From Pseudomonas cichorii (GTDB taxonomy: Bacteria; Pseudomonadota; Gammaproteobacteria; Pseudomonadales; Pseudomonadaceae), in NCBI RefSeq assembly GCF_003700275.1, contig NZ_RBRE01000079.1, positions 1-64,000 on the forward strand: a stretch of 64,000 nucleotides of DNA, in the 5' to 3' direction. Below are positions 15,190 through 24,550 of this stretch, in pieces. The translations under genes and the position numbers were made by a program. Under the pieces are notes generated by a model. That model was not told the DNA's origin, searched no databases, and saw only the letters and a program-made list of their open reading frames with translations. Every line of letters begins with the position of its first letter. Position 1 is the stretch's first letter.

Positions 15190-16098
15190 TCAATCGTCGA
15201 AACCTGCCTGTTCGTGAATTTCGTCCACTTTCAATTCCAGACGATAAGCCACGGCGATGAACAGGGCCTGACACAGGCAGAGTGTGGCACTCAATGAACG
15301 GAAGGCGAATGAGCTGCCTTCATTGACCAGCAACACCGAATTGGCCCGTTTGGCCAGTGGCGAGAGATTGCTGTCGGTGATGATCATGGTCTTGGCCTGA
15401 TTGTGCTGGGCGATCCGCAGGCAATGCTGGGTTTCCTTGCCGTAAGGGGTAAAGCTGATGGCGATCACCAGATCGTTGGCGCGTACGCTGCGCATCTGTT
15501 CCCGGTAACTGCCGCCCAGGCCGGAAATCAGGTGGATACGCTTGTTGGTGTGTTGCAGGTTATAGACCAGGTAATCGGCCACGGCGAAGGAGCGGCGCAC
15601 GCCCACCACGTAGATATTGTCGGCGTTGACCACCAGATCCACGGCCTTCTCGAATTCATCGTCGTCCAGGTCCGCGCCCAGGCGCTCCAGACCGGACAGG
15701 GTGGCATTCACACACTCGCGCGCCAGATCGCCACCACGGGCTTTCTGCGATTTGTTGGCGATCATGTTGCGGATGCGCTGCTGGTAATTCTGTACCGGCG
15801 TGGTCTTGTGTGTGTAGGCCTCGCGGAACAGGGCCTGCATTTCGCTGAAGCCGCTGAAGCCGAAACGCTGCGAGAAACGCACGATGGCCGAAGGATGAAC
15901 TTCGCATTCGCGAGCGATATCGCTGATGCGGTCGACCATGATCCTGTCGCTCTGCTGGCTCATGTAACTGGCAATACGCTTGAGCTGACGGGGCAGGGCG
16001 TCATATTCATTGGTGATCAGCCGCAGCAGACCTTCGGCGCTGGTCGGTGGCGTATCGAGGCCCGTGTCTGGCGGAGGCGGCTGGTCGGTGTTGTGCAT
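15190..16098 (-). CDS. iolR: RpiR/SIS-family regulator of inositol catabolism
   Basis: 302 residues. An N-terminal helix-turn-helix of the RpiR type (about residues 22-95, with VDRISDIARECEVHPSAIVRFSQRFGFSGFSEMQ) is followed by a SIS sugar-phosphate-binding domain (about 130-275, with IYVVGVRRSFAVADYLVYNL and DLVIAISFTPYGKET). It is divergent from iolC. RpiR-type IolR of Sinorhizobium and Salmonella represses inositol genes and releases DNA in response to a pathway intermediate. The same role is inferred here, supported by two GGAA-N6-TTCC palindromes ahead of the catabolic and transport units. Confidence 0.85.
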   Translation of the reverse strand: MHNTDQPPPPDTGLDTPPTSAEGLLRLITNEYDALPRQLKRIASYMSQQSDRIMVDRISDIARECEVHPSAIVRFSQRFGFSGFSEMQALFREAYTHKTTPVQNYQQRIRNMIANKSQKARGGDLARECVNATLSGLERLGADLDDDEFEKAVDLVVNADNIYVVGVRRSFAVADYLVYNLQHTNKRIHLISGLGGSYREQMRSVRANDLVIAISFTPYGKETQHCLRIAQHNQAKTMIITDSNLSPLAKRANSVLLVNEGSSFAFRSLSATLCLCQALFIAVAYRLELKVDEIHEQAGFDD

Positions 16099-16252
16099 GT
16101 TTCCATCCTTCTACTTGTTCTTTAGGGCGTCAGGCGCGGTACGAAAGTAGGCTAGCGTCGCTGATCGGCGCTGATCTGGCAGCTTTCGTACCTGGTCTTG
16201 AACTATATCTCACCTGCCTGCCCAGTATGCCAGTGCTCCATGCATCAGGTAT

Positions 16253-16268
16253 TGGAAAAAATATTCCA
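16253..16268. promoter_or_regulatory. Putative IolR operator ahead of iolC
   Basis: TGGAAAAAATATTCCA fits GGAA-N6-TTCC (GGAA at 16254-16257, TTCC at 16264-16267), the core described for RpiR-type IolR in Sinorhizobium meliloti. It lies in the 293-base divergent iolR/iolC gap, 124 bases before the iolC start, inside a locally AT-rich patch where the promoter is expected. A closely similar palindrome precedes the ABC importer. Confidence 0.65.
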
Positions 16269-16391
16269 CTTGAAAAAATTATAGAATAATTATTGATTGA
16301 TGCCTCGGGACGTTTTAGGCTCTGTCTCACCAAAGGCATTTCACGCACCTGCTGCGTGACCTGCAGGCTGATAAAAATAACAGGAGCCACC

Positions 16392-18329
16392 ATGGGCCAG
16401 ACACGCTTTGTCAGTGGGCGTCAGTTGGATCTGATTTGCCTCGGACGCCTTGGCGTCGATCTCTACGCGCAGCAGGTTGGAGCGCGGCTGGAAGATGTCT
16501 CAAGCTTTGCCAAGTATCTGGGCGGCTCGTCGGCGAACATCGCCTTCGGCACCGCTCGGCTGGGCCTCAAGTCCGCCATGATCAGCCGCGTTGGCGACGA
16601 TCACATGGGGCGTTTTCTGGTCGAGTCACTGGCGCGTGAAGGTTGTGATGTCAGTGCAATCAAGCGCGATCCCGAGCGTCTGACCGCCATGGTGCTGCTG
16701 GGTTTGAAAGATCGTGAAACATTTCCCCTGGTGTTCTACCGGGAAAACTGCGCCGACATGGCCCTGCGTGCCGAGGATATCGACGAAGCACAGATTGCCT
16801 CCAGCAAGGCATTGTTGATTACCGGCACGCACTTCTCCACCGACCAGGTCTTCAAGGCAAGCAGTCAGGCGCTGGATTACGCCGAGAAACACAACGTCAA
16901 ACGGGTTCTGGATATCGATTACCGGCCTGTGCTGTGGGGGCTGGCGGGCAAGGCCGACGGTGAAACCCGGTTTGTCGCCGATCAGCACGTCAGCCAGCAT
17001 GTACAGCGCATCCTGCCGCGTTTTGACCTGATCGTCGGCACCGAAGAAGAATTTCTCATCGCTGGCGGCACCCAGGATCTGCTCGGTGCCTTGCGAGTGG
17101 TGCGCGAACTGACGGCGGCCACGCTGGTGGTCAAGCTCGGGCCGCAAGGCTGCACGGTGATTCACGGTGCCATCCCGGCCCGCCTCGAAGATGGCGCCAT
17201 CTATCCGGGCGTGCGGGTCGAAGTGCTGAATGTGCTGGGCGCCGGCGACGCCTTCATGTCCGGTTACCTCAGTGGCTGGCTCAAGGACGCCAGCGATGAA
17301 CGCTGCTGCCAGTTGGCCAATGCCTGTGGCGGGCTGGTGGTATCACGGCATGCCTGTGCGCCGGCCATGCCGACCCCGGCGGAACTCGATTACCTGTTCG
17401 ACAGCCCGGTGCCCATTACCCGGCCTGATCAGGATACCGCCCTGCAACGCCTGCATCAGGTCAGCGTACCCCGCAGACAGTGGAAGCAGTTGTTCATCTT
17501 TGCCTTCGATCATCGCGGCCAACTGGTGGAACTGGCCCAGCAGGCCGGGCGTGAGCTTGGCAGTATCAGCCAGCTCAAACAGCTGTTCATCACGGCCGTC
17601 GAGCGTGTCGAGGCCGATTTGCGCAAGCGTGGCGTCGACGCCGATGTCGGCCTGCTTGCCGATCAGCGGTTCGGTCAGGACTCGCTCAATGCTGCCACCG
17701 GTCGCGACTGGTGGGTGGCCCGTCCAGTGGAAGTGCAGGGCTCAAGGCCTCTGGCCTTCGAGCATGGTCGTTCCATCGGCAGCAATCTGTTGAGCTGGCC
17801 AAAAGAGCAGATCATCAAGTGCCTGGTGCAGTACCACCCCGATGATGAGCCGCTGCTGCGGCTGGAGCAGGAGGCACAGATCAAGGGGCTGTACGAGGCT
17901 TCGCAGGTCAGTGGCCATGAATTGCTGCTGGAAATCATTCCGCCCAAGGACCATCCATCGACTCATCCCGACGTGATGTACCGCGCTATCAAGCGCCTGT
18001 ACAACCTGGGCATCTATCCTGCGTGGTGGAAGATTGAAGCGCAGAGCGCCGAGGTCTGGCAGCAACTGGACGAATTGATTCAGGAGCGCGATCCGTATTG
18101 CCGGGGTGTGGTGCTGCTGGGGCTCAATGCGCCGGTCGAAAACCTTGCTGCCGGGTTTGCCCAGGCGCGTCACAGTACTACCTGCAAGGGCTTTGCCGTG
18201 GGCCGGACGATTTTCCGCGAGCCGAGCCGCGCCTGGATGTCCGGGGAAATCGACGACGCGACCCTGATCAATCAGGTGCAGAGTACGTTTATCTGGTTGA
18301 TCGAGTCCTGGCGCGAAGCCCGCGCCTGA
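16392..18329 (+). CDS. iolC: 5-dehydro-2-deoxygluconokinase fused to a DUF2090 (aldolase-like) domain
   Basis: 645 residues, about twice the size of a stand-alone IolC. The N-terminal half (1-330) is a PfkB/ribokinase-type sugar kinase with LGGSSANIAFGTARLGL near the start and the catalytic-loop motif NVLGAGDAFMSGYLSGWL. The C-terminal half (about 345-645, from WKQLFIFAFDHRGQL) is a DUF2090 domain, an aldolase-type TIM barrel relative. Fused enzymes of this kind are common in proteobacterial iol clusters. The second half is thought to supply the 2-deoxy-5-keto-gluconate-6-phosphate aldolase step otherwise done by IolJ, and no separate iolJ is present here. AGGAG at 16382-16386 supports the start. 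First gene of the catabolic operon. Confidence 0.9.
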   Translation: MGQTRFVSGRQLDLICLGRLGVDLYAQQVGARLEDVSSFAKYLGGSSANIAFGTARLGLKSAMISRVGDDHMGRFLVESLAREGCDVSAIKRDPERLTAMVLLGLKDRETFPLVFYRENCADMALRAEDIDEAQIASSKALLITGTHFSTDQVFKASSQALDYAEKHNVKRVLDIDYRPVLWGLAGKADGETRFVADQHVSQHVQRILPRFDLIVGTEEEFLIAGGTQDLLGALRVVRELTAATLVVKLGPQGCTVIHGAIPARLEDGAIYPGVRVEVLNVLGAGDAFMSGYLSGWLKDASDERCCQLANACGGLVVSRHACAPAMPTPAELDYLFDSPVPITRPDQDTALQRLHQVSVPRRQWKQLFIFAFDHRGQLVELAQQAGRELGSISQLKQLFITAVERVEADLRKRGVDADVGLLADQRFGQDSLNAATGRDWWVARPVEVQGSRPLAFEHGRSIGSNLLSWPKEQIIKCLVQYHPDDEPLLRLEQEAQIKGLYEASQVSGHELLLEIIPPKDHPSTHPDVMYRAIKRLYNLGIYPAWWKIEAQSAEVWQQLDELIQERDPYCRGVVLLGLNAPVENLAAGFAQARHSTTCKGFAVGRTIFREPSRAWMSGEIDDATLINQVQSTFIWLIESWREARA

Positions 18330-18374
18330 ACCCATCGTCATTGACGCAGTGATAACAACAAGAAAGGTGCAGCC

Positions 18375-19274
18375 ATGCCTGTTTCCGCATCCAACATTCG
18401 CATCGGCATCAACCCGATTTCCTGGAGCAACGACGACCTGCCGGCGCTGGGCGGCGAAACGCCGTTGAGCACAGCCCTGAGCGAGGGCAAGGAAATCGGT
18501 TACGAAGGTTTCGAGCTCAACGGCAAGTTTCCCAAGGACGCCAAGGGTGTCGGCGATGTCTTGCGTCCCCATGATCTGGCGCTGGTGTCTGGCTGGTATT
18601 CCAGCCGTCTGGCGCGGCGCTCGGTGGCCGAGGAAATCGAGGCCATTGCTTCTCATGTCCAGTTGCTGGCGCAGAACGGCGCTTCGGTGCTGGTGTATGG
18701 CGAAGTGGCCGACTCGATTCAGGGGCAGCGCATTGCGCTGGTCGAGCGCCCGCGTTTTCATACCGATGCCGCCTGGCGCGAGTACGCCGACAAGCTCACC
18801 GAACTGGCGCGTTTCACGCTCTCTCAGGGCGTGCGCCTGGCTTATCACCATCACATGGGCGCCTACGTCGAGTCGCCTCAGGACATCGACCGCCTGATGG
18901 AACTGACCGGCCCCGAAGTCGGGCTGCTGTTCGATTCGGGCCATTGCTACATGGGCGGCGGTGAGCCTTTGCAGGTCTTGAGCAAACACATCGAGCGCGT
19001 CTGTCATGTGCATTTCAAGGACGTGCGCAAACCTGTGGTGCAACTGGCGCGCAACCATCTCTGGAGTTTTCCGGACTGCATCGTCAATGGCACCTTTACC
19101 GTACCCGGCGATGGCGATATCGATTTTTCGGCGCTGCTCAAGGTCTTGCTGCAAGCCGGTTATCAGGGCTGGCTGGTGGTCGAGGCCGAGCAGGACCCTG
19201 CCGTCGCGCCCAGCTATGCCTATGCCAAAAAAGGCTATGACACGCTGCGCCAACTGCTGGTGGATGCCCGATAG
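18375..19274 (+). CDS. iolE: Myo-inosose-2 dehydratase
   Basis: 299 residues, the usual IolE size, of the xylose-isomerase-like TIM barrel. It carries GINPISWSNDDLP at the N-terminus and probable metal-ligand segments: EGFELNG, LAYHHHMGAY, LLFDSGHCYMGGG, CHVHFKDVR and VVEAEQDP. It removes water from 2-keto-myo-inositol to give the trihydroxycyclohexane-dione that IolD opens. AAAGGTG lies ahead of the ATG. It sits 45 bases after iolC in the same operon. Confidence 0.93.
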   Translation: MPVSASNIRIGINPISWSNDDLPALGGETPLSTALSEGKEIGYEGFELNGKFPKDAKGVGDVLRPHDLALVSGWYSSRLARRSVAEEIEAIASHVQLLAQNGASVLVYGEVADSIQGQRIALVERPRFHTDAAWREYADKLTELARFTLSQGVRLAYHHHMGAYVESPQDIDRLMELTGPEVGLLFDSGHCYMGGGEPLQVLSKHIERVCHVHFKDVRKPVVQLARNHLWSFPDCIVNGTFTVPGDGDIDFSALLKVLLQAGYQGWLVVEAEQDPAVAPSYAYAKKGYDTLRQLLVDAR

Positions 19275-19288
19275 CGGAGGATTGAACA

Positions 19289-20098
19289 ATGAGTCTGTTG
19301 ACTAAAAGCAAGGCACAGGGACGCGACATCGTCGAGTTGCAGGATGGCGCTCTGCAATATGTAGGCTTCGCGGCCTACCGTCTGGAAGCTGGCGAGCGTT
19401 TGCCGCTCAGTGCCGAAGACAATGAACTGTGTGTGGTGTTGCTTGCCGGACACGCCAGTGTCAGTGGTGAGGCGCCGGGGCAGGGCGCTTTCAGTTGGGA
19501 AAACATCGGTGACCGGCATTCGGTGTTTGAAGAGAAATCGCCGTTCGCCGTGTACCTGCCGCCGCACAGCCAGGCGCACTTCACCGCGCTGGGGCCGGCG
19601 CAAGTGGCGGTCTGCAAGGCGCCCGGCGACAGCTCCAAACGCGCCTCGGCGCGCCTCATCACCCCGGACAGCATGAAACGCAGCGTGCGCGGCAAGGGTG
19701 CCAATACCCGTTATGTCTGCGACATCCTGCCGGACACCGAGCTGGCCCATTCGCTGTTGGTGGTGGAAGTGCGGACCCCGTCCGGGCATTCCTCAAGCTA
19801 TCCGCCGCACAAGCACGACATGGACAACCTGCCCCACGAAAGCTGCCTCGAAGAAACCTATTACCACCAGGTCAACCCGCCCCAGGGGTACGTTTTCCAG
19901 CGGGTGTACACCGACGATCGCAGCATCGATCAGGCCATGGCCGTGGAGAACAACGATCTGGTGACCGTGCCCCGTGGCTATCACCCGGTCACGGTGCCGT
20001 ATGGCTACGAGTCCTATTACCTGAACGTGATGGCAGGCCCCACGCGCGCCTGGCAGTTCCATAACGATCCGCAGCACAGCTGGTTGCTGGATCTTTAA
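19289..20098 (+). CDS. iolB: 5-deoxy-glucuronate isomerase
   Basis: 269 residues forming a double cupin. Metal-binding features are visible in SYPPHKHDMDNLPHESCLEETYYHQ. C-terminal NDLVTVPRGYHPVTVPYGYESYYLNVMAG is typical of IolB. It converts 5-deoxy-D-glucuronate to 5-dehydro-2-deoxygluconate, the substrate of IolC. GGAGG is placed at 19276-19280, ahead of the start. It follows iolE after 14 bases. Confidence 0.94.
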   Translation: MSLLTKSKAQGRDIVELQDGALQYVGFAAYRLEAGERLPLSAEDNELCVVLLAGHASVSGEAPGQGAFSWENIGDRHSVFEEKSPFAVYLPPHSQAHFTALGPAQVAVCKAPGDSSKRASARLITPDSMKRSVRGKGANTRYVCDILPDTELAHSLLVVEVRTPSGHSSSYPPHKHDMDNLPHESCLEETYYHQVNPPQGYVFQRVYTDDRSIDQAMAVENNDLVTVPRGYHPVTVPYGYESYYLNVMAGPTRAWQFHNDPQHSWLLDL

Positions 20099-20124
20099 TC
20101 CTCTTTCGATTTGGAGTCAGTCAG

Positions 20125-21627
20125 ATGAGCGAGTCCCCGGTTATCGGTCATTACATCAACGGGCAGTTGAACAATGGCGATGGCGAGCGTTACAGCGATG
20201 TGTTCAATCCGGCCAGCGGCAAGGTCCAGGCGCGGGTTGCACTGGCCAGCCTCAAGACCATCGATGAAGCGGTCGCCTCGGCCCAGGCGGCATTTGCAGC
20301 CTGGGCGGATCAATCGTCGCTGCGCCGTGCGCGGGTGATGTTCAAGTTCAAGGAACTGCTGGACAAGCATCATGAAGAGCTGGCGCAGATCATTTGCCGT
20401 GAGCACGGCAAGGTGCTGTCCGATGCCCGTGGCGAAGTGGTGCGCGGTATTGAAATCGTCGAGTTCGCCTGTGGCGCGCCGAACCTGCTGAAAAGCGAGT
20501 TCAGCGACAACATCGGCGGTGGCATCGACAACTGGAACCTGCGCCAGCCGCTGGGCGTCTGTGCCGGGGTCACGCCGTTCAACTTTCCGGTGATGGTGCC
20601 GCTGTGGATGATCCCCATGGCGCTGGTCACCGGTAACTGTTTCATCCTCAAGCCTTCGGAGCGCGATCCGTCGGCGAGCCTGTTGATGGCGCGCCTGCTC
20701 AAGGAAGCCGGCCTGCCCGATGGCGTGTTCAGCGTCGTGCAGGGCGACAAGGTGGCGGTGGACGGTCTGTTGCAGCATCCGGGCATCGAGGCGATTTCCT
20801 TCGTGGGTTCGACGCCGATTGCCGAGTACATCCACCAGCAGGGCACCGCCCACGGCAAGCGCGTGCAGGCGCTGGGCGGGGCCAAGAACCATATGATCGT
20901 GATGCCCGATGCCGATCTGGATCAGGCCGCCGATGCCCTGATCGGCGCGGCCTATGGTTCGGCTGGCGAGCGCTGCATGGCCATTTCGATTGCCGTGGTG
21001 GTGGGCGATGTCGGTCAGCGTCTGATCGACAAACTGCTGCCGCGCATCGACCAGCTCAAGGTCGGCGATGGCATGAATGCCGATTCGGATATGGGGCCGC
21101 TGGTCACCGCCGTGCACAAGGCCAAGGTCGAGGGCTATATCGATCAGGGCGTGAAAGAAGGCGCGAAACTGATTGTCGACGGGCGCAACTTCAAGGTGCC
21201 GGGCGCCGAGCAGGGCTTCTTCGTCGGCGCGACGCTGTTCGATAACGTCACCCCTCAAATGCAGATCTATAAGGAAGAAATCTTCGGTCCGGTGCTGGGC
21301 ATTGTCCATGTAGCGGATTTCGCCAGCGCCGTGGCGCTGATCAATGCCCACGAGTTCGGCAATGGTGTGTCGTGCTTCACCAGCGATGGCGGCGTGGCCC
21401 GTGCCTTTGCCCGCTCCATCAAGGTCGGCATGGTCGGGATCAACGTACCGATTCCGGTGCCCATGGCCTGGCATTCGTTCGGTGGCTGGAAGCGCTCGCT
21501 GTTCGGCGATCACCATGCCTATGGCGAAGAAGGCCTGCGCTTCTACAGCCGCTACAAGAGTGTCATGCAGCGCTGGCCGGACAGCATCGCCAAAGGCCCC
21601 GAGTTCAGCATGCCAACCGCCAAGTAA
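20125..21627 (+). CDS. iolA: CoA-acylating methylmalonate/malonate-semialdehyde dehydrogenase
   Basis: 500 residues of the aldehyde dehydrogenase superfamily, MmsA/IolA branch. Visible are the cofactor segments GVTPFNFPVMVPLWM and ILKPSERDPSASLL, the FVGSTPIAEYI glycine motif and the catalytic cysteine C284 in GSAGERCMAIS. The C-terminal PIPVPMAWHSFGGWKRSLFGD is diagnostic of the CoA-dependent subgroup. In this operon it completes the pathway by converting malonate semialdehyde to acetyl-CoA and CO2. The same enzyme can serve valine degradation (mmsA), so the symbol is interchangeable. Confidence 0.94.
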   Translation: MSESPVIGHYINGQLNNGDGERYSDVFNPASGKVQARVALASLKTIDEAVASAQAAFAAWADQSSLRRARVMFKFKELLDKHHEELAQIICREHGKVLSDARGEVVRGIEIVEFACGAPNLLKSEFSDNIGGGIDNWNLRQPLGVCAGVTPFNFPVMVPLWMIPMALVTGNCFILKPSERDPSASLLMARLLKEAGLPDGVFSVVQGDKVAVDGLLQHPGIEAISFVGSTPIAEYIHQQGTAHGKRVQALGGAKNHMIVMPDADLDQAADALIGAAYGSAGERCMAISIAVVVGDVGQRLIDKLLPRIDQLKVGDGMNADSDMGPLVTAVHKAKVEGYIDQGVKEGAKLIVDGRNFKVPGAEQGFFVGATLFDNVTPQMQIYKEEIFGPVLGIVHVADFASAVALINAHEFGNGVSCFTSDGGVARAFARSIKVGMVGINVPIPVPMAWHSFGGWKRSLFGDHHAYGEEGLRFYSRYKSVMQRWPDSIAKGPEFSMPTAK

Positions 21628-21660
21628 CCTTCAGACAATGGATTGTGGAGAACAATAACA

Positions 21661-22491
21661 ATGAGCCAGCCCCTGCGTTTTGCCTTGAACCGTATGGTCG
21701 CTCCGCGTTTGTCGTTGCCGGATTTTGTCGATCTGGCGGTGAAACTGGGCGCCGACGCCATCGAAATCCGCAATGACCTCAAGGGTGTCGAGATCGAGGA
21801 CGGCACGCCGCCACAGACAGTTCGCGAGCTGTGTGCGAGCAAAGGCCTGCGGGTGTTATCGATCAATGCCTTGTATCCGTTCGATGTTTGGAATGACGAA
21901 CGCCGTGCCCAGGCCACCAGACTGGCGCAGTACGCCCGCGATTGCGGTGCCGAGGCGTTGGTATTGTGCCCGCTCAACGAGCTGGCCGATCCGCGCAATG
22001 CGGTGCAGCGTGCGACCGGCTTGCGCACGGCATTGACCGAGCTGGCACCGATTCTGCGCGAGCACGGGATTCTGGGTTTTGTCGAACCGCTGGGCTTCGA
22101 GGAGTGCGCGTTGCGCCTCAAGCGTCAGGCGGTGGATGCGATCAAGGCGATTGGCGGGCTGGATGTGTACCGCCTGGTGCACGACACCTTCCATCACCAC
22201 CTGGCGGGTGAAGTGGAGCTGTTTCCAGAACTGACGGGGCTGGTGCATATCTCCGGTGTCGAAGATGCCCAAGCGCCGCTCAACAGTATTCGCGACGGGC
22301 ATCGGGTGCTGGTCGGCGAGGCGGATATTCTCGGCAACGCCGGGCAGATCGAACGGCTATTGGCCAGTGGTTACAACGGCCATCTGTCGTTCGAGCCGTT
22401 TGCCGAAAGCGTGCATGCCCTGGACAACATTCCCATGGCGATCCTGCAGAGCATGAGCCACTTGTCCCGGGCCGTTTCGCTCAATGATTGA
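21661..22491 (+). CDS. iolI: Inosose isomerase-like TIM-barrel protein
   Basis: 276 residues of the sugar phosphate isomerase/epimerase (xylose isomerase-like) family. Probable metal-ligand segments are GFVEPLGFEECALR, RLVHDTFHHHLAG, LVHISGVED and HLSFEPFAES. In inositol operons this family is IolI, which interconverts 2-keto-myo-inositol and 1-keto-D-chiro-inositol and so admits other inositol isomers. IolH-type proteins are similar, so the exact reaction is less certain than for iolB or iolE. GTGGAG precedes the chosen ATG at 21661. Confidence 0.85.
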   Translation: MSQPLRFALNRMVAPRLSLPDFVDLAVKLGADAIEIRNDLKGVEIEDGTPPQTVRELCASKGLRVLSINALYPFDVWNDERRAQATRLAQYARDCGAEALVLCPLNELADPRNAVQRATGLRTALTELAPILREHGILGFVEPLGFEECALRLKRQAVDAIKAIGGLDVYRLVHDTFHHHLAGEVELFPELTGLVHISGVEDAQAPLNSIRDGHRVLVGEADILGNAGQIERLLASGYNGHLSFEPFAESVHALDNIPMAILQSMSHLSRAVSLND

Positions 22492-22502
22492 TGTCTATCG
22501 TC

Positions 22503-22537
22503 TTCGCGGATGAATCCGCTCCCACAGGGTTCGCGAA
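22503..22537. repeat. REP element inside the iol operon
   Basis: TTCGCGGATGAATCCGCTCC starts at 22503, and a short inverted TTCGCGAA-type end lies at 22530-22537. It carries an internal palindrome GCGGAT-GA-ATCCGC at 22506-22519. It is a single REP of the same family as the pair at 9099, inserted in the 80-base gap between iolI and iolD, so the polycistronic mRNA would carry this hairpin. Confidence 0.8.
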
Positions 22538-22571
22538 AGGACTACCCCAATTACAAGAACAAGGTGCGAAC

Positions 22572-24509
22572 ATGAGCACAACCCGATTGACCATGGCCCA
22601 GGCCCTGGTGAAGTTTCTGGATAACCAGTACGTCGAAGTCGATGGCGTACAGAGCAAGTTCGTCGCCGGCATTTTCACGATCTTCGGCCATGGCAATGTG
22701 CTGGGGATCGGTCAGGCGCTGGAGCAGGACAGCGGCGAACTGGTGGTTCACCAGGGCCGTAACGAGCAGGCCATGTGCCATGCGGCCATCGGCTTTGCCA
22801 AGCAGCATCTGCGCCGCAGGATCTACGCCTGTAGCTCTTCGGTCGGACCGGGCGCCGCCAACATGCTCACCGCTGCCGCGACGGCGTCGGCCAACCGTAT
22901 TCCCCTGCTGTTGCTGCCCGGCGATGTCTATGCCAGCCGTCAGCCCGATCCGGTGCTGCAACAGATCGAACAGTTCCATGACCTGAGCATCAGCACCAAC
23001 GATGCCTTCAAGGCCGTCAGCAAATACTGGGATCGTATAAACCGTCCCGAGCAACTGATGAGCGCTGCGCTCAATGCCATGCGGGTGCTGACCGATCCGG
23101 CTGAAACCGGTGCCGTGACTCTGGCCTTGCCTCAGGATGTGCAGGCCGAAGCCTACGATTACCCCGACAGCTTCCTGCAGAAACGTGTGCACCGCATCGA
23201 CCGTCGTCCGCCCAGCCGGGCGATGCTGGATGATGCGCTGGCATTGCTCAAGGGCAAGCGCAAGCCTCTGCTGATCTGTGGCGGCGGGGTGCGTTATTCC
23301 GGTGCCGCTCAGGCTTTGCAGGCCTTTGCCGAACGCTTCAGTATTCCGTTTGCCGAAACCCAGGCCGGCAAGAGTGCGATTGTCTCGGCCCATCCACTGA
23401 ACATGGGCGGCATTGGTGAAACCGGAACCCTGGCGGCCAACCAGTTGGCCAGGGAGGCCGACCTGATCATCGGGGTCGGTACGCGCTACAGCGACTTCAC
23501 CACAGCCTCGAAATGGCTGTTCCAGAATCCGCAGGTACAGTTTCTCAATCTCAATGTCGGCGCTTTCGATGTACAGAAACTGGACGGCGTTCAACTGCTG
23601 GCGGACGCGCATGTGGCCTTGCAGGCCTTGACCGAAGAGTTGCAGGCCGATGGCTATCGTGCAGCCTGGGGCGACGCGCCCGCCAAGGCCCGCGCCGAAC
23701 TGGATGCCGAGGTTGATCGTATCTATGCCGCCGAATACCAGACCGAGGATTTCACACCTGAAATCAACGACCACATGGACCCGGCGGTACTGCGCGAATT
23801 CATCGAGCTGACCGGTTCCTGCCTGACCCAGAGCGGCGTGCTGGGTGTGCTCAACCAGAGCCTGCCCGAGGATGCAGTGATCGTTGCTGCTGCCGGCAGC
23901 CTGCCCGGCGATCTGCAACGCGCCTGGCGCAGCACCGGGGTCGATACCTATCACGTCGAGTACGGCTATTCCTGCATGGGCTATGAGGTCAATGCCGCTT
24001 TGGGCGTCAAGCTGGCCGCGCCACAGCGGGAAGTCTTCGCACTGGTGGGCGATGGCTCCTACATGATGCTGCACTCGGAGCTGGCGACCTCAATTCAGGA
24101 GCGGCGCAAGATCAACGTGGTGCTGCTCGACAACATGACTTTCGGTTGCATCAACAACCTGCAAATGGGTAATGGCATGAACAGCTTCGGCACCGAGTTC
24201 CGCTTCCGTAACCCGGAAACCGGGCTGCTCGATGGCGACTTCGTGCCTGTGGACTTCGCCATGAGCGCGGCAGCCTATGGCTGCAAGACCTACAAGGTCA
24301 GCACTCTGGAGCAATTGCGAGCGGCCTTGCAGGATGCGCAGCGCCAGACCGTCTCGACCCTGATCGATATCAAGGTCCTGCCCAAGACCATGATTCACAA
24401 CTACCTGTCCTGGTGGCGGGTCGGCGTAGCCGAGGTATCGACCACTGGCCGCACGGCGCAGGTGTACGAAAAGCTCAACAAGGAACTGGCCAAGGCCCGT
24501 CAATATTGA
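22572..24509 (+). CDS. iolD: 3D-(3,5/4)-trihydroxycyclohexane-1,2-dione hydrolase
   Basis: 645 residues, a thiamine-diphosphate enzyme of the acetolactate synthase fold. The N-terminal pyrimidine domain has the activating Glu in HQGRNEQAMCHAAIGFAKQ. The central domain begins near KRKPLLICGGGVRYSG. The C-terminal domain has the ThDP/Mg motif GDGSYMMLHSEL...LDNMTFGCINN. It opens the inositol-derived ring to 5-deoxy-D-glucuronate. AAGGTG at 22561-22566 supports the ATG at 22572; upstream in-frame ATGs lie within the REP region and are unlikely. Confidence 0.94.
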   Translation: MSTTRLTMAQALVKFLDNQYVEVDGVQSKFVAGIFTIFGHGNVLGIGQALEQDSGELVVHQGRNEQAMCHAAIGFAKQHLRRRIYACSSSVGPGAANMLTAAATASANRIPLLLLPGDVYASRQPDPVLQQIEQFHDLSISTNDAFKAVSKYWDRINRPEQLMSAALNAMRVLTDPAETGAVTLALPQDVQAEAYDYPDSFLQKRVHRIDRRPPSRAMLDDALALLKGKRKPLLICGGGVRYSGAAQALQAFAERFSIPFAETQAGKSAIVSAHPLNMGGIGETGTLAANQLAREADLIIGVGTRYSDFTTASKWLFQNPQVQFLNLNVGAFDVQKLDGVQLLADAHVALQALTEELQADGYRAAWGDAPAKARAELDAEVDRIYAAEYQTEDFTPEINDHMDPAVLREFIELTGSCLTQSGVLGVLNQSLPEDAVIVAAAGSLPGDLQRAWRSTGVDTYHVEYGYSCMGYEVNAALGVKLAAPQREVFALVGDGSYMMLHSELATSIQERRKINVVLLDNMTFGCINNLQMGNGMNSFGTEFRFRNPETGLLDGDFVPVDFAMSAAAYGCKTYKVSTLEQLRAALQDAQRQTVSTLIDIKVLPKTMIHNYLSWWRVGVAEVSTTGRTAQVYEKLNKELAKARQY

Positions 24510-24550
24510 TTGCGGTCATTTACCCGAATAAATACAACAGGAGCACTGCA

